This document shows positions 1 through 11,358 of a DNA stretch of 64,000 nt, one piece after another. The notes under the pieces are model-generated. The model saw nothing but the letters and a program-made list of their open reading frames with translations. It made no database searches and had not been told where the DNA came from. Both the position numbers and the translations under genes were made by a program. The stretch is taken from NCBI GenBank assembly GCA_037447655.1, contig JBBHKE010003432.1:26749-90748 (forward strand). Reading direction: 5' to 3'. This DNA is from Zygnema cylindricum (taxonomy: Eukaryota > Streptophyta > Zygnematophyceae > Zygnematales > Zygnemataceae). Every line of letters starts with the position of its first letter. The stretch's first letter is position 1.

Positions 1-1635
1 TCGGAGGATGGGGAGAGCATTTTGATGGAAAATGGGAAAGATAAGGAGAAAGTTACACGATAGCAACACCTATCGCAACCAGTTCAGCGTTCATGTCACA
101 TATTCGGAGGAATGAGAACATCCTCTTCCTTCTAACTTCCACTTAGTTTTGTCATTATCGAAGCTAAACACTTGACTTCTAAACACTCTCAAATTAGACA
201 AATCTGGTTTTTTGCCGGTCCACCTCTCATATGGAGTTCCATTTTTATTAGCTGAAGTTAGAATCCTATTTTTGATGAAGTTTGCATAATTCATAGTTTC
301 CGCCCAAAACTGCAAGCCTATCCTCTTATGAGTTAGCATACTTCTTGACATATCACCAAGTGTTATATTTAGTCTTTCGGCTACTCAATTTTGCTCCAGA
401 TTATTGGGAACGGTTTTTTGATGATTGAATTCTTTTATTTATTAAAAACTCTTTGAACTGATTTGAGGTGTATTCCCCCCCATTATCACTTCTTACTTCT
501 TTTATGGAGGTCTCATGAAGTTTCTCACTCCAAACTTTATATTCCTTAAAGTACCGCAACACTTCTAACTTATGATTAATGAAGTATACCTTAGTATATT
601 TAGACCAGTCATCGGTGATGGTCAGCATATACCTTTTCCCACTTTGTGAGAGATATCTCGCTGGTCCCCACACATCTGTGTATACAAGCTCTAAGACCTT
701 CTCTCTCTTATAAATGGCAACCTTTGGGAAAGGAAGTCTATAGATCTTCCCTTGTGCTCAACCACTACATTCATCTACCATGTCAGATTCCTCAAATTTT
801 ATCCCATCCAGTATTCCCTTGGTCTTCATTTCTCTTAATCTATCTCGATGCACATGTCCAAGTCTCTTATGCCACGACATAATATCACTTACACAAGAGT
901 AGAGGGCACCATTCTTTTCTTTGCAAAGTCCAATTCTGAACATTTTTTGGCTACCCTTTTCAGCTATGAAATAGACCTCACCATCAAAAGTAACAATGAC
1001 ATTCCTTTCTTAGTGTTTGTGACCAAATCTTTCTCATCTAAGATAGCTGTAGAGATCATATTTTTGCTAAGTTGTGGTATATATAGCACATTTGAAAGAG
1101 TGACAATGGAGACTTTCCCTTCAACTATGACCTTTAGATCCACTGATCCTACAAGATTTGTAGTCACAAATCTACCATCCCCGAATTCTATCTAAACCAT
1201 GGGGATCTTCCTCAACTTTGTAAACCACCTTTTGTCTTTGCACATATGCATAGATGCTCCCGAATCGATGATCCATCCTTCCTCCGCAGGTTCCTTCTTA
1301 CCTCCAAATGCACATTTTTGATTTCTTGGTATTTCCACTTCATTATCTCCTTTCTTAATATGAAGAAGCTCCTCCATCTCCTTTGTTTTGCTGTTCACCT
1401 TCCCGTATTTGATACTTAATTCTTCCAATCCGGTGCAATCAGCAATGTAATGTCCCGTTGTTCTGCAAAAGTGACAAACGCTTGTCTTTGGAGCTCCCAT
1501 TTCTTGTTCAATTGGTTGTCCTCCTCCTTTTCCCTTATACATAACACTTGAACTATCCTTTATGGCCACCGTAGGTGGTGGGCCCATAACCTGAAATCCT
1601 GTGGGCTCCGTTGCCCCACAGAATTCACAGTTCAC
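1..1635 (-). pseudogene. Ty1/copia gag-pol remnant (zinc knuckle, protease, integrase)
   Basis: Reading the minus strand from 1635 downward gives copia polyprotein pieces in order. First comes a CCHC zinc knuckle (CHFCRTTGHYIADC), then an aspartic protease motif (WIIDSGASMHMC) near 1260, then the protease tail with VLYIPQLSKNMIS. Next is a GAG-pre-integrase block (WHKRLGHVHRD), then an integrase core with TDDWS and SDNGGEYTS (two acidic residues) at 401-673, and the integrase C-terminal part (FWAETMNYANFIKNR, TPYERWTGKKPDLS) at 91-351. Stops and frame changes separate the pieces, and most of gag is missing, so the copy is dead. Reverse transcriptase and RNase H would lie left of base 1, outside the window. 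Domain order PR-INT is diagnostic of Ty1/copia. Confidence 0.9.
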
Positions 1636-1689
1636 AAATAGCCACTAAGATAGCATCAACCCACTTTGGTTTCCCCAATAATAACTGAC

Positions 1690-2560
1690 ACCCTGGCAGG
1701 CAATGACTCTGAACAGTCTCATCTTTGCGAGGAGAAGACTCCCTTGAGTTTGACGCAAAAAGAATCACTAAATTTGCTCCCTTGAGCAATTAGTTATCGC
1801 TGGCCAAAGACGACCTATTTATACATAAGGTCACCTGGAGAGAGGCGCCTCAAATTTTACTAAGTCCTAGTCTGCCTACTCTCAGCTATCTATTACTACA
1901 CCCTAGTCAAATAGGAACATTAGATAGTACAAAAAGGTACAGTGGCCGATGTACTTATTGTACGGCCTTTGTACGACATGGCCTTCAAAGTGACGCCTGT
2001 TAAATTGGGAGCCATGGTTCTTCCTCCCATATTCTCTAATATCCAATAGTGTGACGCCACGAGGAATTGCGTGATGCTACCTCCAAAGGCCGTCAAAATC
2101 TCATTCCGAGTGGCGGCTGCAACTACGGCCGTCCGATCAATTAAATTTACACGGTTCAGATTCGCGTTCGTGCATGAATTGTTTCACATGCGTCTCGTAG
2201 TCAATTTGGTGTGAATTTGCTGTCGTGTCAGAGTTTAAATACATATCACATTTAATGAGTTCATCGTTGCGTTGACGGCTTAATGGTTAATGCGTCCCGT
2301 TATATGTCGGTAGGACAGGTTCAAATCTGGTGAAGGGCGACATTTTTGTAAAAATTCCCTCTACTTCAGTCTACCTCCTTTCTGAATAGCGCGGCAGCCA
2401 TGGCGTGTCTTTCATTCTCTCTCTCTCTCTCGTTAGAGACAAAACTAAAATAGAGAGAAGATATAAATTACCTTTTTCAACTGTTCACATCAATAGTAGC
2501 ACAAATTGCCCAAATTTGAAGATGGAGGGTTATTTTCCTCACATATGTAATTCAAAGGGA
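1690..2560 (-). repeat. LTR-like / 5' non-coding part of the copia element
   Basis: This stretch lies directly upstream (minus strand) of the copia gag remnant and is repeated in inverted orientation at about 16640-17480, upstream of a second copia element. Shared blocks include GGGAGTCTTCTCCT, ACTAGGGTTTAG-like sequence, the GTACAATGG/GTACATCG region and, further out, CAGCCATGGCGTG. The two copies have clearly diverged. Exact LTR ends (TG...CA) and a primer binding site could not be placed, so the assignment to LTR versus untranslated leader is an inference from position. Confidence 0.6.
2266..2341 (+). other. tRNA-like sequence (76 nt) within the copia-associated repeat
   Basis: The segment has an A-box-like GGCTTAATGG and a B-box-like GGTTCAAATC at tRNA spacing. 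Its ends (GTTGCGT and GGGCGAC) can pair as a partial acceptor stem, and the total length is 76 nt. The anticodon arm does not fold canonically and the T stem has a mismatch, so this is probably a tRNA-derived relic or Pol III promoter and not a working tRNA gene. A diverged partner sits at 16832-16908 in the second repeat copy. Confidence 0.45.
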
Positions 2561-2639
2561 GTTTTGTCACAAGAAGCTAAAGTAATATAGTTAGTAGTAT
2601 ATAATAATAGTCATAATAGTATTATTAATAATATAACAA

Positions 2640-3010
2640 TTAGTATGTACTAGTTCTTTGATTAAAAATATAGTTTGCCTTGAGGATGACATCTCCCCAC
2701 AATGAGATGTTATGATTGACGAAATGGAACGCCATCCTCATTATTTCTTGTAAAGTACCAATCTTTTTTTCGATTACTCCATTAGATTTGGAATAATAAG
2801 GCGATGTGAATTGTTTTTTTAACCCTTTCTCCTTATAATACCCCTCGATTTGAATGAAGTTCCCTCCATTATTTGAGCAAATGGCTTTTAGTTTCCTATG
2901 GCACTCTCTTTTGACAAACACATGCCACTCAACAAAAGTCTCTTAAACATCAAGTTTCCTTTTTATAATTAGAAAACCAAAAAAATGTTGAATAATGATC
3001 CACAATTACC
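2640..3010 (-). pseudogene. Ty1/copia integrase fragment (separate element)
   Basis: Minus-strand reading gives an integrase core: a VIVDHYSTFFWF block near 2990, then CSNNGGNFIQIEGYYKEKG, then SPYYSKSNGVIEKK, and a following WGDVILKANYIFNQR block. These align with the plus-strand copia integrase at 18.8-19.4 kb (GYYKEWG, PYSPKSNGVA, WGDAILTSNYICNR) better than with the element at 1-1635. Stops interrupt the frame at about 2940. It is therefore a fragment of a different copia copy. Confidence 0.8.
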
Positions 3011-4065
3011 ATAACCTACCATTTCCATCCAATGCTTTCCGACCTAATGTGGGTATAGATTCACGTGGAGGAGCTCCAATGGATGTTGAGCCAATTGCAA
3101 AAAAACTCAAACTATTGTTGAGGTTATTTTGGAGGAAATGCACTCTCAGGTTGCCAACCTTCTCCTACCATTTTTGACGCCATCTAGAACTCCCTCCTTG
3201 TCTACCCACGCTCGGACCCCCTCTTTGTCTACCCCCTCTTGGACCCCCTCCTTGTCTACCCCCTCTTGGACCCCCTTCTTATCTACCCTTTCTTGGACCC
3301 CCTCCTTGGCTACCTCCTCTTCCATGAAAGTAATTCATTGGCAATAACCAAATTCGAGGCTCTCGAGCTTGGAGAGATTTTTGAAAACCTGATGTTGTTG
3401 CTCTAAGCACAATATTCTATTAAGAATTATTTTCCCTCGCGAATAAAGTCTACTTGAGATGACTCCATTTGTATGGCAATGCGTTGATGAACCTTAACAC
3501 TTTATCCACTCTTATTATTGTTAAGTACTTGGTGGACATTATCATTGAACCGCTTCACCGCATCATTGACTCATTTGTTCGGTTTCCTCTTGAATTGTAT
3601 AAAATCGAAGGAAAAATATTGGTCTTAGTTTTGGATTTTTTTCTCGAAAGCTAAATACATTTAATTTAATTCGATAATGGCCGTAAAAAATTTCCTCTTC
3701 TAGAGAAGTCGAGTCTTGGCATGTCGATCAAAATTTTCTCCTCTCCATTCACCTTTTTGAAAAGTCCCTTCAAAACTAACTAGGCAATAACTAGGCAAGT
3801 TATGAAGAAGTACTTTCAAGTGGGGTAAATTTTTTTATCAAAGACAACGGACTTGTCGGGCATCTGAAACATCTCCTCCTCTCTTTTCCTTAACGATTTT
3901 CATCTAATCCACGTCATCGTTAATCACCCGTTACTCTTTCCTAGCTTTCCCTTTCTTTACCCTCATTCTTCATCAGCAAAATTGCCTCCAACCGAATTGA
4001 TATTCGACTCATCATAATATTGTTGATTAAAATTCTTATTCGCTGTAGAAATTTTCTCATGTAAT
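3010..4065 (-). other. Degenerate retrotransposon-flanking DNA, no intact gene
   Basis: Continuing upstream from the integrase fragment, the minus strand shows only short broken frames (for example KRFNDNVHQVLNN near 3530). These might be an old copia gag region, but no motif proves it. The only clear structure is the 27-bp tandem repeat at 3186-3325. Confidence 0.35.
3186..3325. repeat. 27-bp minisatellite, about 5 copies
   Basis: The unit CTTGTCTACCCCCTCTTGGA plus CCCCCTC recurs about five times with point changes. It is open in several frames because 27 is a multiple of 3, which produces a spurious small reading frame. Confidence 0.85.
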
Positions 4066-4125
4066 TGGTGAGTGAGTTCTGTAAGTACGCTACAGTGGTG
4101 AGTGAGTTCTGTAAGTACGCTACAG
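4066..4125. repeat. Perfect 30-bp direct duplication
   Basis: Bases 4066-4095 and 4096-4125 are the same 30-mer, beginning TGGTGAGTGAG and ending TACGCTACAG. The second copy runs into the inverted-repeat element at 4121. Confidence 0.9.
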
Positions 4126-4342
4126 CGTGTTTCGCTATTAGTATTAACATTTTTTTCGCCAGTTAAAACATCTTTTATTCGTACACTCTTTTCCAATTCT
4201 CAATTTAAGACCATTAATCGGAAGTTGATAATCTTATCTTTCAAACTCAACCGTCGGATCCAAAAGTCGACATGCATGTACGGAGAAAAGATGTTTTAAG
4301 TGGCAAAAGAAACGCTAACACTAATAAATATTCACCACTGTA
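4121..4342. mobile_element. Inverted-repeat MITE, family B copy 1
   Basis: The 222-bp element has long imperfect terminal arms: GCCAGTTAAAACATCTTTTA on the left and the reverse complement of GAGAAAAGATGTTTTAAGTG on the right. Outer ends read TACAGCGTGTTTCGCTATTA and AATATTCACCACTGTA. It is the same family as 9762-9980 and 60112-60328. It has no coding capacity, so it would be non-autonomous. Confidence 0.75.
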
Positions 4343-4789
4343 AATATTTCGGCGGAGGCTCTCCCATTCAAAAACATTTGATCACATTGAATCGACATTG
4401 ATAGATATTTTGGAAAAAATAAAACCACATTAATAAAACACCGGAATTACATTATCCTCTCACCTCTCTTCTTTCCTTTCCTATTTCCTTCAATAACTCA
4501 TTCCGTTAATAGCTACCTCAATTCACGTCCTCCCTATTTAAGCTAATCAAAGGTGGCGTGGCACATGTGAGCGTGCCTCGCCTCAAAACCCCCAAAATTC
4601 TGCCACTCGACGAATACTATGTTTGTAGACTAAAGATTGAAATTATTAAACGCCAACCTAATCGAGAAGTAATAAAAAAATCTTAAACAACCATTGTACT
4701 AATGTGGAAGTTCGCAAGGACATTTCTAGAAGCAAACCAATACAACATAAATTTTGACGAGGAGTGAAAATGCAAGCGCCATAGCGAAA
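4343..4789. other. Intergenic DNA, nothing recognised
   Basis: AT-rich, with no convincing reading frame, RNA or repeat seen. Confidence 0.5.
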
Positions 4790-5095
4790 TCAACTCAATT
4801 TTGCGCACGTTTGATTGTTCCAATGAATCGTAACAAAGAAGACTCTTGATTGGAAAATATAACTTCATCAACATATTAGACCACAAAAAATGTCGTCGTG
4901 ATGCAATTCGGAAGCCTTTTTTATCCTCCCCATTAAAATAAAACATCAGTGTTAGGAGAAACACGCCAACACCTAAAAATAAAATCGATAATATTGGAGG
5001 AAGGCATAAATTATGGAATCATAATTGGTATTGTCATCATTCAGTATGCTCGTCAACTAAAAAACCAGTTTGCACTTGACAAGTGGCAAAACTTT
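4790..5095. repeat. Dispersed repeat, copy 1 (partner at 12645-12955)
   Basis: Ordered blocks are shared with 12645-12955 in the same orientation: AGACTCTTGATT, GCCAACACCTAAAA, and a terminal GTCAACTRAMAAACCAGT followed by CTTGACAAGTGGCAAAAC. The copies have diverged considerably. No coding motif or terminal inverted repeat was found. Confidence 0.65.
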
Positions 5096-6685
5096 TTTTT
5101 TTTTTTTTTTTTAAACATGATAACTGGAGATTCGTCAAGATTTTCCAAACTTTTTGGCGAAACTTCCACCGTCCGGTTTTAAATTTTCGACGCAAACGCC
5201 CCTTCTATCCAGTATCTGGCGAGTCTCCTCAACTGTCATCGAGAGGAAACTCAACTGTCATCGGGAGGAAACTTGCGAGATACTGGACGTGTCTACTGGT
5301 CCACTTGAATATAAAAAGGTATCATTATCCACGGCGGACGAGCTATGACGACCTCACAATTGCCAAAGGCCATGTGCCTTCTTACAGGGCGGATTTGAAA
5401 GCGACGAAGAAATATAGGTAGGAGGATATCTATTTGACGACACTTTTCCTTTGTGGAAAGAACTTTGTGTATAAAACAAAATGGCGAACGATTATGTACT
5501 AGTTTTCATTTTGAAAAGGGTTTCCAAACGGTTGGTACAACGAAATGACAAGAACGTACAAATTGTGCATTTGCGTACCGCTGATTGATATTTTAGGGTG
5601 AGGTTTCATTACGGAAAAAATGCCGTTGTTTACTGAAAGCCGTATTGTTTTGTACAGCATCGTACCAAAAAAAAAAATAACAGAAAAACAAGCCTATTGA
5701 ATTAGGGATTTTATTCTCCACGTTTATGGGCGTAAATGTGGACCGTTGGATGCATAATCGGATACGCAGTCGTCCGACACTTTCAGTTCGCAAGAAGTGA
5801 CCCGGAGTAGGTCAATTCTAAGCGCCTGAACGAATAGCATCGTGCCTCGTGGAAAAGTGTACAAATATCCACGACGACCACGGGACCACGTTGGTACACG
5901 TCGCATATGACATGTGCCTTCCGCCAGGGCGGATGCGAGGCCACCGGAAGCCGCAAGAAAATCTTTGACGGAGGATATTGTTTCACGATTTTGCTGCCAT
6001 CCACTAACCATTCTGACATTTTGTACGCTTATACAAATCTAAAGTTTCGTCCGCCATTACAGATTTTAATCAATACGTCGTCTGAGTCACCTTTTACCTT
6101 CGCTGGTACAAATATATGGTCACAATTTGCTGTCGCAGATTCTTTGAAGATTACCATAATCTTATCCATCTATTACGTGAACAAATCAGAGTGTGCCACG
6201 CAAATAATATGTCGGTTACTGACCTGACACAATGGAACGATCGCTTCAGTAAACGAATTTTTGATGTTTACTGAGACCGCCTAATGGAACAACGATGTTA
6301 ATCTGCGTTCGTCCGTACATACGCCGTCCAAATTTTGTGATTTTAAAATCTTTTATTATACCCGGCCGGCTGAACAGGATCTTACGTGGTTCCAATCGCA
6401 ATCCAACACGTATTCATTTTTTGCCTCGCTGGCACGACCTGATGGAGAAGTGATACAAATATTAGTGCCAGTAAACGTGGCCGTACGATTACTAGGAACG
6501 CCTAATGGAGATTTACCCTAATAGATGTGGAAATTTTTCCAAAGAGATCTGACAAACATGTGTACGGAAAAAAGTTGTCATTATAAAAGCAAATAAAAGT
6601 CAATGAATTTTTTTGTCTTTTAGAATGAAAGCACGAGTCACCGATCACTGTCAGGACACGTCATCAATTGCTAAAAACGCAAGGG
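5096..6685. other. Unassigned DNA between repeats
   Basis: No protein family is recognised on either strand. A 23-bp imperfect inverted repeat (5208-5230 and 5265-5287) encloses a direct repeat containing CAACTGTCATCG. Two related stretches sharing CATGTGCCTTC and CAGGGCGGAT occur near 5370 and 5910, which suggests an internal duplication. The motif GTACGG/CCGTAC is frequent. Confidence 0.45.
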
Positions 6686-6693
6686 GGGTTTTC

Positions 6694-7581
6694 TAGTGTT
6701 GTGTATCGGTAAGCATTTACCGATAACCTATATGGACCTTTTTTCGAGTTCCCGATAATCGATTTATTGGTTCGATATATCGTTATCGGTCTTATCGCCG
6801 ATAGGTAACCGATAACATCGGATACTTATCGGCTATAACAACGATAACGATAACTATCGGCGATAAATGTACGGACCGTACAGATAAATGTACGGCATGT
6901 ACACTTAGCTGTACGTCTTATTCCCCGGACGTGCAGAAAGTACAGTAGCCGCCATGAAGTCTGTACGGTTTTGGTACGGATCCAATACAAACGATGTACC
7001 TTTCAAATCCGGCATCATGGCTTTGTCCCTTTATTCCTTGGGATCCACCGGACACCTGCCACGTGTCAATCTGTCAGCTTTTTTGGCATAGGCTGCCAAA
7101 AGAGCCCATTCCTGGATGCCAGTGCTCACGCTGGCCGTCCGGTCGTACTTTTTCATTCCAAGTCGTCCGTTCGATTCCGGCGGCGCGCAGAATATTATTT
7201 TGCGTCTGTTGTACTTTGTGTCCGCCGTCCTTTTTCCGTTCCATGTTCACCAGTTTGTCTGAAAATTCCGTACGTCGCCGTAAAATATTTTTGTACAGTT
7301 AACCGGCCAGCGTTTTCTGTGCTGCGTTGCTCGTAACAAATTTTCATTTAATAGTTACGGAACAGAATCGTGCACGTGGCATGACACGCTATATAATGTA
7401 AATAGTATAATACAATATTTAATAAGGTACTATAATATGCGTATTATATATTTTTATAGTTATCACCGATATGGAATTTGTTGGTCTCGGACCGATATAT
7501 CGGTACCTCTGACCGTTCGATAACCGATAACTATCGGTATCGGCTTTATCGCGATAAGTTTTTTACCGATACACAACACTA
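6694..7581. mobile_element. hAT-like non-autonomous element, copy 1
   Basis: The 888-bp element begins TAGTGTTGTGTATCGGTAA and ends in its reverse complement (TTACCGATACACAACACTA). It is flanked by near-identical 8-bp sequences (GGGTTTTC and GGATTTTC), an 8-bp target duplication as expected for hAT elements. Subterminal DNA is rich in CGATAAC/GTTATCG repeats and GTACGG. The interior is related to the copy at 21438-22324 in opposite orientation. No transposase is encoded. Confidence 0.9.
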
Positions 7582-7589
7582 GGATTTTC

Positions 7590-8060
7590 CCTTCTTGACT
7601 TGTAGCTCTCTGTTTCGCCATTACAATTTTGTCGTATTTAGTTTGTCGTATTTGCCGGATTATTTATACGGAATTTGTCGTATCTGGTGAACCGTATGCA
7701 TGTGTTATGTCGTATTAGCTGACTTCTGTGCCCAGACGTGTTACCAATTTTTTTTGGATAGGACAGAATTTTGTACGAAATAGGTTTGAAACCGTACGAA
7801 AATCTGCCACGAAATTTTATTGACGCCATCAGTGACGTCATCTGAGGTAACGTCACTTGAGCGACAGCCGCCACGTCAGAGATAAAGTCGGTGGCACTCG
7901 AATTTGTGGTGAGAAACTGGCTCGTCCCCGTTCTATCTCTCCCCCAATCTCCTCTCTCTCTCTCCCTCTCTCTCTTTCTCCCCCACTCCCTCCCTCCCTC
8001 TTTCTCTCTCTCCCCCTCTCCCACTCCCCCCTGTTTCTTCTCCCTCCATTCCCCCTTGCC
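7590..8060 (+). promoter_or_regulatory. 5' region and CT-rich leader of the SDR gene
   Basis: The 470 bp between the hAT-like element and the SDR start codon contain no gene. From about 7935 to 8058 the plus strand is almost pure C/T (CTCTCTCCCTC type), ending in CCCTTGCCATGGG at the start codon. Such a pyrimidine patch just upstream of a plant start codon fits a transcript leader. The same arrangement precedes the Furry-like gene. No TATA box was clear. Confidence 0.45.
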
Positions 8061-10547
8061 ATGGGAAGCGAGGGTGCTGTCCGTACGGAAAGTGCCAGCT
8101 CACCAGAATCTCTGTTTTCGCTAAAAGACAAAACAGTACTTATTACTGGAGCGGCTTCCGGTCTCGGACGACATTTTGCGTTTCTGGTGTTCTTAAATTT
8201 TTTTAACCCCCTTTTGTACCCTTTTTATTATGTATTTTTTATGTGTTTTTTTTTTTCTCGCCTTGGCATGCCTTCTGTTGTGACTTTCTTTGACTTATGC
8301 TATTTTGTCGTTTTGTTATTTTGTCGTTTTGTTGGTTGTCGTTTTTTTGTCGTATCCTCTCCTTCAAGTTGTGTCCATGCTGTGTCTCCATTCTGAAATT
8401 GGCCATTTGTCGTTTTCCCCTTCTTGTTTTCTTTTTTGTCGTTTTCCCCTTTGTCATTTCCTCCGTCGTCATTCCTTGTTGTTTCCCCCTTTGTCGTTTT
8501 CTCATAATGTAGGTTTCCCTGTTGTGTCGTTTTCCCCCTTTGTCGTTTTCTCCCTTTTTTCGTTTTCCCCATTTTGTTGTTTTTTCCCTTATCTCGTTTT
8601 CTCCCTTTTGTCGTTTTCCCTTTTTGTCGTTTTCCCTCTTTTGTCGTTTTCCTTTTTTGTCGTTTTCCCTTTTTTGTCGTTTTCCTTTTTTTTCGTTTTC
8701 CCTCCCCCTCTTCTAAAAGTTCGCCCGCCACGGGGCGCGCGTGATCGCCTGCGACATCAGCGCCGCCGCTTTGGAGGCCGCGGTGGCGGAAATCAACAGC
8801 TTCGAAAAAGACAAAACGGGCGGTACGGCGCCCGGTACGGCCGTCGGCCGTACCGTCGACGTGACGCGGTCGGAGGCCGAGCTGACGCCCTTCGTGGAGG
8901 AGGCGTGGAAACTGTACGGACGGATAGATGTGCTGGTCAACTGTGCGGGTGAGGGAGTTGACTTTTATCCCTCTTCCTATCTCTCTCCCTTTCCCTCTCC
9001 TTCTCTCCACTTCCCTCTCCCTCTCTCTCCCCCTCTCTCTCTCGCACACTCTCTCTCACACTCTTCCCTCCCTCCTCTCCCTCTCCCTCTCTCTCTCACA
9101 CACATTTCCCTCCCTCTCCCTCTCTCTCTCCCCCTCTCTCTCTCTCTCACTTCCCTCCCTCTCCCTCTCCCCCCCAGGCATCGTATTTTTCGGCAGTCCT
9201 CTGGAGGAGACCGACGAGCAGTGGGAGAAGCTGATGGCCGTCAACCTTTTCGCGTATCGTCGCACGTGTAAACTTTTGGCCGTACGGATGGCGGCCGACG
9301 GAATCGGCGGCAGTATCGTCAATATCGCGTCGTGTTGCGGAAATCCCGGAGGATGTTTGCCGCTGTTGACGGCGTACGGAACTTCGAAAGCGGCCGTACA
9401 AAAAATGACGCAACAGTGAGTAAATCCCGCGGCGCTAATCTTTTAAAGCTGTTGTACATGCTGTGACTTTTGAGGCGCGAATGGTTTAAATGTACGGTTC
9501 TAGGTTTGAATGTACGGAGACGTACGGACGATATATGTTGATGCTACTGTACTACACGCGTGATACAACTTGAAAATTTGCACAATACGAGTTCAATACG
9601 GCATTATTGCAAATTTGCAAGATGTAGATTTTCCCGTATTTAGGGATATTGGTGAAGTTTCTCGTTGTTAAAGTGGTATTGTAAATGAAGTTGGTTATTA
9701 ATGCTGATATTTTTTTCCGTACAGTCATACTTTATTCCTTTCGAAAAGCTGCACATGTTGGTACACCGTGAATAGTTATTTGTGTTAATGTTTTTTTGCC
9801 ACCTAAAACATATTTCTCCGTACACACTTGTCCGATTTTCAATTTGAGACCGCCAACCAGAAGCTGGGAATCTTTCCTTTCAATCTCAACCGTCAGATCC
9901 ATAATCCGACATGTACGTACGGAGAAAAGATGTTTTAAGTGGCGGAAAAATTATCAACACTAATAACGATACACGGTGTTGTTAACCACTTAACCTAACA
10001 ACAAGTTCCACACTTCCCTTCCGATAGAAATATTCTGAATTATATAAAACCAACACCTTTTTTTTCATTGAAATAAATCAATTATGTATAATTCGTAATA
10101 TTGCTTTAATTACGTCATTATCCTGTCAACAATCATCACTCATGGATATCCATACCCCTTTTTTTTCATGTTTTGTAAAATTAGCAAACGCTTGTAGCTT
10201 TCTTTCCCTGTTTTGGTCTAATTTTATAATTTCTAACTTAAGATTTTGAACCACTTGTTTGTCTTATTCGAATATTTTGTTTTGACAGTCTCGCCTTAGA
10301 ACTCGGGCCACTCAAAATTCGAGTCAACTCGCTGTCTCCGGGTTTCTTTGTGACGGGAATGACGCAAGCGATGGTTGATAACGTCATCGATTTCTACAAC
10401 ACAAAGATTCCGGCACGTAGAATCGGTAACATAGATAAGGATCTCGACGGACCAATGCTATTGCTCGCAAGTGACGCCGGGGCGTATATGACCGGCGCCA
10501 ATTTAACAGTGGACGGAGGACTTACAGTCACGGAACTGCACCCATAG
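8061..10547 (+). CDS. Short-chain dehydrogenase/reductase (classical SDR), 4 exons
   Basis: Exons 8061-8186, 8720-8948, 9178-9415 and 10289-10547 join in frame through GT-AG introns to give 283 residues, a normal length for classical SDRs. Visible motifs: cofactor loop TGAASGLG at 29-36, an acidic residue ending strand beta-2 (VIACD, D54, which hints at NAD(H)), NCAG at 116-119, a catalytic serine in VNIASCCG (about S170), and YGTSK at 185-189 supplying Tyr and Lys. The C-terminal part has LGPLKIRVNSLSPGF and YMTGANLTVDGG, both typical. The family carries out NAD(P)-dependent oxidoreduction of alcohols or carbonyls; the substrate cannot be read. No targeting peptide is obvious, so the protein is probably cytosolic. 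The start is the first ATG after the CT-rich leader, in a GCCATGGG context. Introns 1 and 2 are low-complexity, and intron 3 carries a MITE. Confidence 0.93.
8407..8705 (+). repeat. Degenerate TTTTGTCGTTTTCCC repeat in SDR intron 1
   Basis: A roughly 15-bp unit with core GTCGTTTTCCC recurs about twenty times with small length changes, filling most of intron 1 up to its acceptor. It gives a long pyrimidine-rich strand before the splice site. Confidence 0.85.
8955..9176 (+). repeat. CT-rich microsatellite forming SDR intron 2
   Basis: Intron 2 (8949-9177) is nearly all C/T (CTCTCTCCCTCTC and related), running directly into the CCCCCCAG acceptor. Frames across it on either strand are artefacts. 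Confidence 0.9.
9762..9980. mobile_element. Inverted-repeat MITE, family B copy 2 (in SDR intron 3)
   Basis: Ends are TACACCGTGAATAGTTATT and the near-complement AATAACGATACACGGTGT. Inside, arms GCCACCTAAAACAT and ATGTTTTAAGTGGC continue the inverted repeat for roughly 80 bp. It is 219 bp long and non-coding. A short target duplication could not be defined. Confidence 0.8.
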
Positions 10548-11358
10548 GATTCGAAGGCCTCCGTTGGTAATTTTGTCGTTATTACGTTTTCGTTCGGTTT
10601 GTACTTGTGCTTGCGCTGACTAGCGGATGTAACTACTAACTCCGTTTGTATTTTTGTCGTTATCACGTTTTGGTTCAGTTTGTACTTGTACTTGTACTTG
10701 AAATTGTACTGTCCTTTGGTAATTTTGTCGTTTTTACGTGCTGGTTCAGTTTGTACAGTTGTACGTGATAATTGAACTTGTACGGACTAGCGGATGTACG
10801 ATATTTCGCATGTCTAGGGTTTGAAGAAGTGTGGAGTTGTCCGTGACTTTTAAAAAAGTATAAGAATTGAATGGCGGCTTAGTAGCTGAAAAGGTCATAA
10901 ATGTCGGATATGAAGGCATTGGTATCTTTCATATATGAAGGAAAAAGATTCAAACTGGTTTCGCCCTTTTTTCAAGACTTTGTAAAGCAGGTGACTGGTG
11001 TTGAAGTAAATTTCTTTTATGTAAGTGGAAAGGTGTTGTGGAGATATGTATTTTTTTTAAAATGAGTTTATTAAAGCTTTTTACTGTATATATTTGGTAC
11101 AGGAAAAGCGCAGAAATCATGTTGAGGGGAGGATAAGAGCTTATCTTTCTGATGATGTATTAATACGAAATATCTTTTTATTATTGGTTTCTGTTTCAAT
11201 GGAAATGTGCGATTTATTTTGAAATCTTAAAGATCATTTGCAATCTTTTATGGGAACATTATTGAAGTCCACGTACATTATTGAAGTTAAAAAAACTGTG
11301 TATAAGTGTTTTGTGGACATAATATGAGTTTTTCACCTCTATTGTACAATTTTTCTCA
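10548..11358. other. Downstream flank of the SDR gene
   Basis: Contains degenerate direct repeats of a TTTTGTCGTTATTACGTTTTG-like unit near 10570-10740 and CTTGTACTTGTACTTG. No gene is seen. Confidence 0.4.

Noticed and set aside
2266-2341. Functional tRNA gene
   Set aside because: The anticodon arm is not canonical, the T stem has a mismatch, and it lies in a repeated transposon-associated segment.
6971-7336. Transposase gene inside the hAT-like element
   Set aside because: The frame is short and matches no hAT transposase motif; the related copy at 21.4-22.3 kb does not preserve it intact.
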